A stretch of 19,976 bases of DNA from Chryseobacterium gleum (GTDB taxonomy: Bacteria > Bacteroidota > Bacteroidia > Flavobacteriales_D > Sanyastnellaceae), in assembly GCA_945883885.1 (NCBI GenBank), contig CAMCYM010000003.1:1-19976 (forward strand), given 5' to 3'. Of the stretch, positions 14,275 to 19,976 are shown in pieces. Position numbers and translations under genes: made by a program. How positions within the stretch are numbered: position 1 is the stretch's first letter; each line of letters begins with the position of its first letter. The notes under the pieces are model-generated. The model worked only from the letters and a program-made list of their open reading frames with translations, was not told where the DNA came from and searched no databases.

Positions 14275-15066
14275 TTATCCCCCAAAGTTCGTGCCCGGCA
14301 ACCGAACCTTGAACGCGCCGGGCGTGAGATCTGTGCGATTGAACAGCACTCCGAAGTAAAAGGCGTCTGCCGACGTACGCCACGCCTGCCGCTCGGCCTC
14401 CCACGCCGCCTCCATCCCGCGGGACCAGTGGATGTCATCGCACACGATGCAACCGTCCGGCGCGAGCATGGGGCGCAACCGCTGGATGTAGGCGCGCATC
14501 GCGTCCCCTTCGTGGTGCCCGTCGAGGAAGATGAGGTCCCACTGCCGCCGCGGCACTTCGGCTTCCCACCCCGCAATCGCCTCGCCAAACGTCCGCACCT
14601 CAAGCCCGATCGAACTGCTTTTCCCCGTTCGGATCCAGCCTTCCCTGGCGCGCTGTGCGATGCCGGCGTGCCCCTCCACGGTTTGGACCCGAAACCCCGC
14701 TGCCGCCAATTGCGCAGCCGTCACGCCGAGGCAAGTCCCCAGCTCCAGCACCTCCCGCGCGCCCACAGCCTTCCCGAGTGCCACGAGCGCCCGCACCTGT
14801 CCCGGCGGCTTCAGTGCAACCCGCGCTAGCTGTGCGACGGTCCTTCGCCCACCCACCCGACTCCCTGCCCCCGGATCGTTCCCGTCCAGTTCCACCTGCT
14901 CCTCGCGCATCCGCCGCCGCTCGCCCTCCACGGCCGCATCGAGTTCGACCGCCCGCACGCCATCGACCCAAGCATACAGCAGTGGCGCATGCAAACCGTG
15001 CCGGCCGTGCGCTCCCCACCGCCACCGCACCCAACTGTTGATCGCTTGTCCCCAGCCGTCTAACAT
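14275..15066 (-). CDS. Class I SAM-dependent methyltransferase (O-methyltransferase-like)
   Basis: This is a predicted cytoplasmic methyltransferase of unknown substrate. Of the 263 residues, the N-terminal 75 are a basic, Trp- and Arg-rich helical extension containing GAHGRHGLHAPLLYAWV; I recall the related pattern RHG-hydrophobic-H-SPF in Bacteroidota relatives. The Rossmann core follows: motif I REVLELGTCLGVTAAQLA (104-121), an acidic residue after the second strand (TVEGH, E131), motif DLIFLDGHHEGDAMRAY (177-193), and GCIVCDDIHWSRGMEAAW (205-222) with tandem Asp. This pattern, in particular the FLDGHH and CDDIHWSRG segments, is close to the catechol/caffeoyl-CoA O-methyltransferase group, in which these Asp bind a metal. 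Whether catalysis is kept cannot be judged. It is the first gene of the leftward run ending at 11226. Confidence 0.88.
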   Translation of the reverse strand: MLDGWGQAINSWVRWRWGAHGRHGLHAPLLYAWVDGVRAVELDAAVEGERRRMREEQVELDGNDPGAGSRVGGRRTVAQLARVALKPPGQVRALVALGKAVGAREVLELGTCLGVTAAQLAAAGFRVQTVEGHAGIAQRAREGWIRTGKSSSIGLEVRTFGEAIAGWEAEVPRRQWDLIFLDGHHEGDAMRAYIQRLRPMLAPDGCIVCDDIHWSRGMEAAWEAERQAWRTSADAFYFGVLFNRTDLTPGAFKVRLPGTNFGG

Positions 15067-15080
15067 GTCCCGAAGGTAGG

Positions 15081-15111
15081 TTGCTTCGTCTTCAGGAATC
15101 CCCTACCTTTG
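15081..15111 (+). promoter_or_regulatory. Bacteroidota-type promoter of tRNA-Val
   Basis: A TTG at 15081-15083 and a perfect TAnnTTTG (TACCTTTG) at 15104-15111 are separated by 20 bases. This matches the known -33/-7 consensus of the primary sigma factor of Bacteroidota. The tRNA 5' end is at 15120, so transcription would start a few bases before mature tRNA. This is the best promoter in the window and evidence for the phylum. Confidence 0.8.
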
Positions 15112-15119
15112 CGGCCTTC

Positions 15120-15194
15120 GGGCGATTAGCTCAGCTGGTTTAGAGCATCTGTTTTACACGCAGAGGGTCGCTGGTTCGAACCCGGCATCGCCCA
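15120..15194 (+). tRNA. tRNA-Val, anticodon TAC (UAC)
   Basis: The 75-base gene folds as a complete cloverleaf. The acceptor GGGCGAT (15120-15126) pairs with ATCGCCC (15187-15193), with discriminator A at 15194. The D arm is GCTC/GAGC with AGCTGGTTTA. The anticodon stem TCTGT/GCAGA (15148-15152, 15160-15164) encloses loop TTTACAC with anticodon TAC at 15155-15157. The T stem GCTGG/CCGGC encloses TTCGAAC. The 3' CCA is not encoded. TAC reads GUA and, with modified U34, other valine codons. The gene stands alone, with its own promoter and a terminator 7 bases downstream. Confidence 0.97.
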
Positions 15195-15200
15195 CAAAGA

Positions 15201-15224
15201 AGTCCTCTCCGGAGGGCTTTTTTT
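15201..15224 (+). terminator. Rho-independent terminator of tRNA-Val
   Basis: A 7-bp stem (AGTCCTC 15201-15207 with GAGGGCT 15212-15218, one G-T pair), a 4-base loop TCCG and a T-rich tail (15218-15224, seven T including the last stem base) follow the tRNA by seven bases. This is a textbook intrinsic terminator. Confidence 0.88.
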
Positions 15225-15225
15225 A

Positions 15226-15480
15226 TGGACCAAACGCCGCTGCGCTTCGCTTCGCGTCGAGGGGTCGCGGCTTCGCCGCTAAACAGTGTGAAGGGGTGAG
15301 GTCGCCGGCGATGCCGGCTCGAGGTCGCGGCTGCGCCGCTCTTCAGGATTCAGGGTTGAGGATGCGATGGACGCCTCGTTCCCCCTCCACACTCAACCCT
15401 CTCTCTGGCCGCAAAGCGGCCCCTTGTCCCTCAACCTCAATCTGTTCCCTCAACCCTGTTCCCTCAGACAGGTTTCAAAG
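15226..15480. repeat. Hairpin-repeat array B between convergent genes
   Basis: This second array has the same design as the one at 2748-3016. Perfect hairpins with 3-nt loops lie at 15267-15279 (stem GCGGC, loop TTC), 15304-15318 (GCCGGC, GAT), 15327-15339 (GCGGC, TGC) and 15407-15421 (GGCCGC, AAA). The start (15238-15262) carries CGCTTCGCGTCGAGG, close to the GCTTCGCGTCGGG that opens array A. The left half has GAGGGGT/GGTTGAGG spacers and the right half has CTCAACCC and CTGTTCCCT repeated, so the motif changes strand near 15365-15390. No gene fits here. The array fills the gap between the tRNA terminator and the stop of the leftward T9SS protein gene. Confidence 0.8.
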
Positions 15481-15489
15481 CGGACAGCA

Positions 15490-17700
15490 TCAACGGACAA
15501 TCGTCACCGACCCGTGGAAGTCTTTTCCGTCGGAGCGGTTGAGGACGTAGTAGTAGGTGCCTTCGCTGAGTTCGATGCCGTTCGTGCGACCGTCCCACGC
15601 TCCCTGGTAGTCTTCGTCCGTGAAGAGGAGGTTGCCCCAACGGTTGAAGACGAGGAGCCGGGAGCCGGGGAAGCCCTCGATGCCAGGGATCCGGAAGTAG
15701 TCGTTTTTGCCGTCGTTGTTCGGGGAGATGACGTTCGGGATGACCGTGTCGCAGGCTTCGAGGACCAGGGTGAAGGGGGCTTCGGTGCCGCATTGGTCGA
15801 TGGCGACGATGTCGATGACGCCTTCGTCGTCGCCCGCTACGAAAATCCCAGAGGGGCCGACGAACACGAGCAAGGAGTCCAGGCCATCGTTGAGTTCCAC
15901 GAGGTTCGAATCAACGGGCAGACCGAAGTTGTCGTAGGTGATTTGCCAGGTGTAGAACCAAAAGTTGCCCGTGCCCCCCTCGATGTCTACGCTGCTTTCG
16001 ACATACAGGCACACCGTGTCTTCGACGGCCAGGATGTCGTCGTACGCGGGCACCTCGAGGAACCAGTTCGCCGAGGCATCTTGGCCGCAGCCGTCCTCCC
16101 CGTTCAACGTGACGGTGCTGCTCGTCAAGAGGTTGACGGTGGTGGTTTCGTTGTTTCCGCCGGTGGACCAGCTCCATGAATAAGGCCCCGCGCCCGACTC
16201 CACGACGGCCGTCAACTCCACCGGGTCGCCCGGACAGAAGGGGTCAGAACCTTGGGAGACGGCGATGTCAAACGGAGGAGGCGGTTCGTAGGAGACGGTG
16301 GCATTGACCGTATTGCCGCAAACATCGGTCACGGTGACCACGGCATCCCCGGCCGCGGCGGCGGCGATGACGTTGACCGCCAGGGTGTCCTCGGTTCCGG
16401 TGTCCCATTGGTAGCTGAAGGGGCCGTAGCCTTGGACCGGGGTGACTTCGAGGGTGGCGATGCCGTCGCAGATGCCCACCGGGTCGTCGTAGTCGAGCAG
16501 GATGGGCTCGAAGTCCATGATGACGAGGGTGGAGGAGCGCAGGATGCTGTCGCCGCAGAGGTTGACGTAGAGGTACTCGATGGTGACCGTTTCTGGGGAT
16601 TCAGCGATTCCGTCGGCGATGACGTTGAGGGGGATGTCGTAGATGTTTTGGCCCACCTCCATGACGATTTCCGGGTCGATGTAGGCGTAGTCGTCGCCGT
16701 TGACGGCGGTGCCGCTGATGGTGACAACGATGGTGTCTTGGGTGCTGTTTTCCGGGCGGATGACCTGGAACACGGCGTTGTTGCAGGATTCCACGACGGT
16801 GGTGTCGCCGAGGAAGATCTGGTTGCCGTCGATGGAGGCAGAAGCCGTGATGTCGAAGCCGTTCGAGGAGAAGGAGCCCGATTCGATGAAGACCGCACTG
16901 TCAAAGGCGGTATCGCCCCCATCGGCGATGGCGATTTTCAGGTGATAGGTGAGGCCACACTGCACCTGGGCGGCGGCTTGCAGGACGACGGTGAACCCGT
17001 CCAGCTGGGTGGCGGTGGGGGTGGCGTTGTTTGCGTTGTCGACGTAGAACTCTGTGTTTTGGTTCCACTGCGGGCTCACTTGGTTGCAGTTGCTAACGGT
17101 TCCATTCGAACCCGCCGTTCCGTTGTTCACCGTGTTGATGGTCACCGGGATGGTGGTCCCGGGCACGAGGGCGAGGTTGATGGCACCGTTCGTGAAGGGG
17201 CCGCTGATGCCGGGGCCGCTGAGGAAGAACCCGAAGGCATCGTTCACCGTGCCGCAGACGTATTCGTTGTATTCCTCCGACCCGAAGCTGTAGTTGAAGC
17301 TGATGGAGTCGCCGTTCGGGACGAAGTCGAATTCGAGGATGGCCGCGTCGTTGACCGTGAAGGTCGAGATGGCTTGCAAGTCGGGGTCGCCGACGCCGAA
17401 ACTTCCGCCGCCGAGGGTAAGGCTTCCGCTGTTGTTCGGGCCCACGGCCAAGGTGACGGTGCCGGTCGCCATGATCATCCCGTCCGGAACGAGGATGTTC
17501 GAGTTGGCGGCATCGAAGGTGCCGATTTGGTCCAACACCCCTGAAAACGTGATGTTCGTAATCACCACCCCTTCGCCCACCAGGACGTCTTGCACCACGG
17601 TGGCCGCCGGCACCCCGGCATTTACGACCAACTGCGCCCTGCCGGGCACGGACGCTGCACACAGCGCTAAGACGCAGAACGCACGGAATTTCAAGGCCAT
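15490..17700 (-). CDS. T9SS type B sorting-domain protein with choice-of-anchor L, Calx-beta-like and PKD-like regions
   Basis: This is a predicted cell-surface or secreted protein carried by the type IX secretion system, probably adhesive. I start it at 17700, giving 736 residues beginning MALKFRAFCVLALCAASVPG and RAQ, a typical signal peptide. The ATG at 17724 lies inside a likely promoter box. Domains by eye: choice-of-anchor L-like region at about 24-280 (ITNITFSGVLDQIGTFDAAN, YSFGSEEYNEYVCG, IADGGDTAFDSAVFIESGSF). A Calx-beta-like region lies at about 300-400 (SGTAVNGDDYAYIDPEIVME, ADGIAESPETVTIEYLYVN). PKD/SprB-like modules lie at about 410-560 (PFSYQWDTGTEDT, PYSWSWSTGGNNETTTVN). The C-terminal gliding-motility-associated sorting domain is at about 653-736, with ISPNNDGKNDYF and LLVFNRWGNLLF. 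About a dozen Cys lie mainly in VCG/QCG-type strands. The gene is monocistronic and divergent from the ABC ATPase gene. Confidence 0.93.
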   Translation of the reverse strand: MALKFRAFCVLALCAASVPGRAQLVVNAGVPAATVVQDVLVGEGVVITNITFSGVLDQIGTFDAANSNILVPDGMIMATGTVTLAVGPNNSGSLTLGGGSFGVGDPDLQAISTFTVNDAAILEFDFVPNGDSISFNYSFGSEEYNEYVCGTVNDAFGFFLSGPGISGPFTNGAINLALVPGTTIPVTINTVNNGTAGSNGTVSNCNQVSPQWNQNTEFYVDNANNATPTATQLDGFTVVLQAAAQVQCGLTYHLKIAIADGGDTAFDSAVFIESGSFSSNGFDITASASIDGNQIFLGDTTVVESCNNAVFQVIRPENSTQDTIVVTISGTAVNGDDYAYIDPEIVMEVGQNIYDIPLNVIADGIAESPETVTIEYLYVNLCGDSILRSSTLVIMDFEPILLDYDDPVGICDGIATLEVTPVQGYGPFSYQWDTGTEDTLAVNVIAAAAAGDAVVTVTDVCGNTVNATVSYEPPPPFDIAVSQGSDPFCPGDPVELTAVVESGAGPYSWSWSTGGNNETTTVNLLTSSTVTLNGEDGCGQDASANWFLEVPAYDDILAVEDTVCLYVESSVDIEGGTGNFWFYTWQITYDNFGLPVDSNLVELNDGLDSLLVFVGPSGIFVAGDDEGVIDIVAIDQCGTEAPFTLVLEACDTVIPNVISPNNDGKNDYFRIPGIEGFPGSRLLVFNRWGNLLFTDEDYQGAWDGRTNGIELSEGTYYYVLNRSDGKDFHGSVTIVR

Positions 17701-17717
17701 GGAATGGGATTGCGAGT

Positions 17718-17725
17718 CAAACATA
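17718..17725 (-). promoter_or_regulatory. -7 promoter box of the T9SS protein gene
   Basis: The minus strand reads TATGTTTG here, a perfect TAnnTTTG. Transcription would start near 17711, about 11 bases before the ATG at 17700. This argues against the upstream ATG at 17722-17724, which lies within the box. No TTG is present at the expected -33 position. Confidence 0.45.
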
Positions 17726-17748
17726 CATCGGAATCAGGGACCGCCCGA

Positions 17749-17756
17749 TACCTTTA
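17749..17756 (+). promoter_or_regulatory. Possible -7 box of the ABC ATPase gene
   Basis: TACCTTTA matches the Bacteroidota -7 box except for the last base and ends five bases before the ATG at 17762, so the transcript would be nearly leaderless. There is no TTG at -33. It shares a 61-base divergent region with the T9SS protein promoter. Confidence 0.25.
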
Positions 17757-17761
17757 CGTCC

Positions 17762-18469
17762 ATGCAGGAAACGCTCTTGGCGGTGCAGGGGTTGCGCAAG
17801 ACCTACACCATCGGCACCCAAACCGTCCATGCCCTCGACGGCGTGGACCTTCGCATCGCCCGGAACGAGTACGTCGCGTTGATGGGCCCGTCGGGCAGTG
17901 GCAAGTCCACGCTGATGAACATGCTCGGCTGCCTCGACACCCCCACCGCAGGGTCGTACTTCCTGAACGGCAAGGATGTAAGCCGCCTCGACGAAGACGC
18001 GCTTGCGGACATCCGGAACAAGGAAATCGGGTTTGTGTTCCAAACGTTCAACCTCCTGCCCCGCTATTCCGCACTGGAAAACGTCGCCCTGCCCCTCATC
18101 TACGCCGGAGTCAGCCGTGCAGAGCGCGAAGCCCGTGCCCGCGAAGTGCTCGGCCAAGTCGGCCTCGGCGACCGGATGGACCACCGCCCGAACGAACTCA
18201 GCGGCGGCCAGCGGCAGCGCGTAGCCGTAGCCCGTGCGCTCGTCAACCGGCCGTCCATCATCCTCGCAGACGAACCGACGGGCAACCTCGACTCGGTCAC
18301 CTCTATGGAAATCATGGCCCTGTTCAGCGCCATCCACGACGCGGGCAACACGGTCATCCTGGTGACGCACGAAGAGGACATCGCAGCATGCGCCCAGCGC
18401 ATCGTGCGGCTCAAAGACGGGCGGGTTGATACCGATACCGCCGTACGACCCGTTGCAGCGGAAGCGTGA
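17762..18469 (+). CDS. ABC transporter ATP-binding protein, MacB/LolD type
   Basis: This is the ATPase subunit of an ABC system of the MacB/LolD/FtsE group, which extrudes or extracts substrates at the inner membrane. The ATG at 17762 gives 235 residues with the family start LLAVQGLRKTYTIGTQTVHALDGVDL. Motifs: Walker A GPSGSGKST (42-50), Q-loop FVFQTFNLLP (Q94), a group-typical YSALENVALPLIYAGV, signature LSGGQRQRVAVARAL (146-160), Walker B IILADEP (E171), D-loop GNLDS and H-loop VTHE (H203). An in-frame extension upstream would run antisense through the T9SS protein gene and is not credible. No permease gene lies on either side in this window, so its partner is encoded elsewhere. The asnS ATG follows after 19 bases, suggesting co-transcription with a functionally unrelated gene. 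Confidence 0.94.
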   Translation: MQETLLAVQGLRKTYTIGTQTVHALDGVDLRIARNEYVALMGPSGSGKSTLMNMLGCLDTPTAGSYFLNGKDVSRLDEDALADIRNKEIGFVFQTFNLLPRYSALENVALPLIYAGVSRAEREARAREVLGQVGLGDRMDHRPNELSGGQRQRVAVARALVNRPSIILADEPTGNLDSVTSMEIMALFSAIHDAGNTVILVTHEEDIAACAQRIVRLKDGRVDTDTAVRPVAAEA

Positions 18470-18488
18470 AGTGGGCGAACTTGCGCCC

Positions 18489-19919
18489 ATGGAACGCGAA
18501 CGCATAGTCCACTTGAGGGCCGAAGAGGCCATCGGACGCCAAGTGACGGTGTGCGGATGGGTAAGGACCTTCCGCAACGACACCTTCATTGCCTTGAACG
18601 ACGGCTCGTGCCTGACGAATTTGCAGCTGGTCATCGACCGCGAACAGGTGGACGAACAGACGCGGAAGCGGCTGACCACCGGGGCGGCCATCCGGGCGGA
18701 AGGCACGGTGGAACGCTCGCAAGGCAAGGGGCAAGCCACGGAGATGAAGGTCGCCGTGCTCGAGGTGCTCGGGGATGCAGATCCGGAGGAGTATCCGATC
18801 CAAATGAAGCGCCACTCGCTTGAATTCCTGCGCGAAAAGGCCCACCTGCGCTTCCGTACGAACACCTTCAGCGCCGTTTTCCGCGTCCGCCACGCCCTCA
18901 ACTTTGCCATCCACCGCTTCTTCACCGAACGCGGATTCTACCAACTCCACACCCCCATCATCACCGGCAGCGACGCGGAGGGCGCGGGCGAGATGTTCCG
19001 CGTCACCACCCTCGATGCCGGCAATCCGCCCCGCCTCGAAGACGGCTCGGTGGACTTCGGTGCGGACTTTTTCGGCAAGACCGCGAACCTGACCGTCAGT
19101 GGCCAGCTGGAAGCGGAGCTCGGCGCGATGGCGCTGGGCCAGGTGTACACCTTCGGGCCGACGTTCCGGGCCGAGAACTCGAATACCTCGCGGCATTTGG
19201 CCGAGTTCTGGATGATTGAACCGGAGGTGGCCTTTGCGGACCTCAAGGACAACATGCGGCTGGCGGAAGACTGCTTGAAGAGCGTGCTGGCGGAGGTCCT
19301 GGCGGGGTGCGATGAGGACTTAGCATTCCTCGAGGAGCGCGAACAAACGGCTGAAAAAGAGCTTCCTGCAGACGCACGGCACACCGAGCCGTTGCGCGCA
19401 CGGCTGCGGGCCGTGGTGGACGCTCCCTTCCGCCACGTGACCTACACCGAGGCCATCGACCTGCTGCTGCAATCAAAGCCGCACGCGAAGAAGCAGTTCA
19501 AGTACCCTGTGGCATGGGGGGTGGACTTGCAGAGCGAGCACGAGCGGTGGCTGGTGGAAAAGCACTTCGGCGGGCCGGTCATCCTCACCGACTACCCGGC
19601 TGAGATCAAGGCCTTTTACATGCGGTCGAACGACGACGGCAAAACCGTGGCGGCGATGGACGTGCTTGTGCCCGGCATCGGCGAGCTCATCGGCGGAAGC
19701 CAGCGCGAGGAACGCCTGGACCTGCTACTGGAGAAGTGCAAGAAGTTCGACATCCCGGAAGACCACGTGTGGTGGTACCTCGAGACGCGCAAGTTCGGGA
19801 CGGCCGTGCACGCGGGCTTCGGCATGGGCTTCGAACGCCTTGTCATGTGCGTCACCGGCATGACGAACATCCGCGACGTGATTCCGTTCCCGCGGACGCC
19901 GCTGAACGCCGAATTCTGA
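18489..19919 (+). CDS. asnS: Asparaginyl-tRNA synthetase
   Basis: This class IIb synthetase charges tRNA-Asn with asparagine in the cytoplasm. From the ATG at 18489 (MERERIVHLRAEEAIGRQVT) it has 476 residues, normal for the enzyme. The ATG at 18426 would overlap the ABC gene and adds an unrelated leader. Layout: N-terminal OB-fold anticodon-binding domain at about 15-100 (VTVCGWVRTFRNDTFIALND), then the class II core. Motif 1 region is YQLHTPIITGSDAEGAGEMF (151-170), motif 2 is FRAENSNTSRHLAEFWMIEPE (226-246), and motif 3 is GFGMGFERLVM (443-453). Asn rather than Asp specificity is supported by the ENSNTSRHLAEFWMIEPE pattern and by an AsnRS-type mid-domain insertion (about 262-315). The rpoN start follows 11 bases after the stop, an order I recall in many Bacteroidota. 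Confidence 0.97.
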   Translation: MERERIVHLRAEEAIGRQVTVCGWVRTFRNDTFIALNDGSCLTNLQLVIDREQVDEQTRKRLTTGAAIRAEGTVERSQGKGQATEMKVAVLEVLGDADPEEYPIQMKRHSLEFLREKAHLRFRTNTFSAVFRVRHALNFAIHRFFTERGFYQLHTPIITGSDAEGAGEMFRVTTLDAGNPPRLEDGSVDFGADFFGKTANLTVSGQLEAELGAMALGQVYTFGPTFRAENSNTSRHLAEFWMIEPEVAFADLKDNMRLAEDCLKSVLAEVLAGCDEDLAFLEEREQTAEKELPADARHTEPLRARLRAVVDAPFRHVTYTEAIDLLLQSKPHAKKQFKYPVAWGVDLQSEHERWLVEKHFGGPVILTDYPAEIKAFYMRSNDDGKTVAAMDVLVPGIGELIGGSQREERLDLLLEKCKKFDIPEDHVWWYLETRKFGTAVHAGFGMGFERLVMCVTGMTNIRDVIPFPRTPLNAEF

Positions 19920-19930
19920 CGCATCGCGCC

Positions 19931-19976
19931 ATGTTCCGCCAAACCCTCCAGCAAAAGCTCCTCGGCAAGCTCTCGC
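19931..19976 (+). CDS. rpoN: RNA polymerase sigma-54 factor, N-terminal start only (3' end outside window)
   Basis: Only 15 codons are visible, MFRQTLQQKLLGKLS. The L-x-Q-x-L-x-QKLLxKLS pattern is the start of region I of Bacteroidota RpoN, the part that contacts the core polymerase and enhancer-binding ATPases. The position 11 bases after asnS agrees with the gene order I recall in this phylum. Given the short piece, the call leans on context. Confidence 0.72.
   Translation, partial: MFRQTLQQKLLGKLS

Noticed and set aside
16252..17544. 430-codon plus-strand open frame opposite the T9SS protein
   Set aside because: Its translation is dominated by Asp, Gly and Val in a pattern that mirrors the codons of the opposite strand. 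It has no domain, signal or promoter.
17294..17761. N-terminal extension of the ABC ATPase
   Set aside because: It is antisense to the T9SS protein signal and anchor region. ATPase homology begins at the ATG at 17762.
1..19976. Phage, defence or horizontally acquired island
   Set aside because: Every confident gene is housekeeping or phylum-typical, base composition looks even by eye, and the tRNA-Val has no integrase or attachment-site copy beside it.

Overview
This is a GC-rich chromosomal stretch from a member of the Bacteroidota, most likely in or near the Flavobacteriales; I cannot name a genus. Three things support this. A large secreted protein ends in the type IX secretion / gliding-motility C-terminal domain. 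The tRNA-Val gene has a Bacteroidota-type promoter (TTG, 20 nt, then TAnnTTTG). The gene order anmK - Glu/Leu/Phe/Val dehydrogenase - nhaD - exbB - exbD - tonB - folC and asnS - rpoN is, from memory, typical of the group. Start codons also lack obvious Shine-Dalgarno sequences.

Layout. 1-2774 (+): the 3' part of recG, then a membrane-anchored, Trp-rich protein of unknown function. 2748-3016: an array of short perfect hairpins between convergent genes. 3022-4167 (-): a short-chain-type acyl-CoA dehydrogenase. 4193-6547 (+): anmK (peptidoglycan recycling) and an amino-acid dehydrogenase. 6633-11216 (+): nhaD antiporter, ExbB/ExbD/TonB-type energy transduction genes and folC, with ATGA overlaps joining exbB to exbD and tonB to folC. 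11226-15066 (-): a tight four-gene run read from right to left: O-methyltransferase-like protein, orphan sensor histidine kinase, gpmI, and an exported protein of unknown function. 15120-15224 (+): tRNA-Val(UAC) with its own promoter and terminator. 15226-15480: a second hairpin array of the same family. 15490-17700 (-): a large T9SS-exported, probably adhesive protein. 17762-19976 (+): an ABC-transporter ATPase, asnS and the first codons of rpoN.

Most genes are housekeeping or conserved for the phylum, and I see no transposase, integrase, phage gene, CRISPR array or defence cassette. The most unusual structure is the pair of hairpin-repeat arrays. They occupy two of the three convergent gene junctions and no other junction. 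Stem sequence varies but pairing is kept, and a flanking GGTTGAG motif changes strand at the middle of each array. The first array also supplies the last codons of the gene before it. Secondary points of interest are the unknown recG-linked membrane protein, the orphan histidine kinase beside gpmI, the Ser/Thr-rich TonB-like protein, and a promoter box that decides the start of the T9SS protein.
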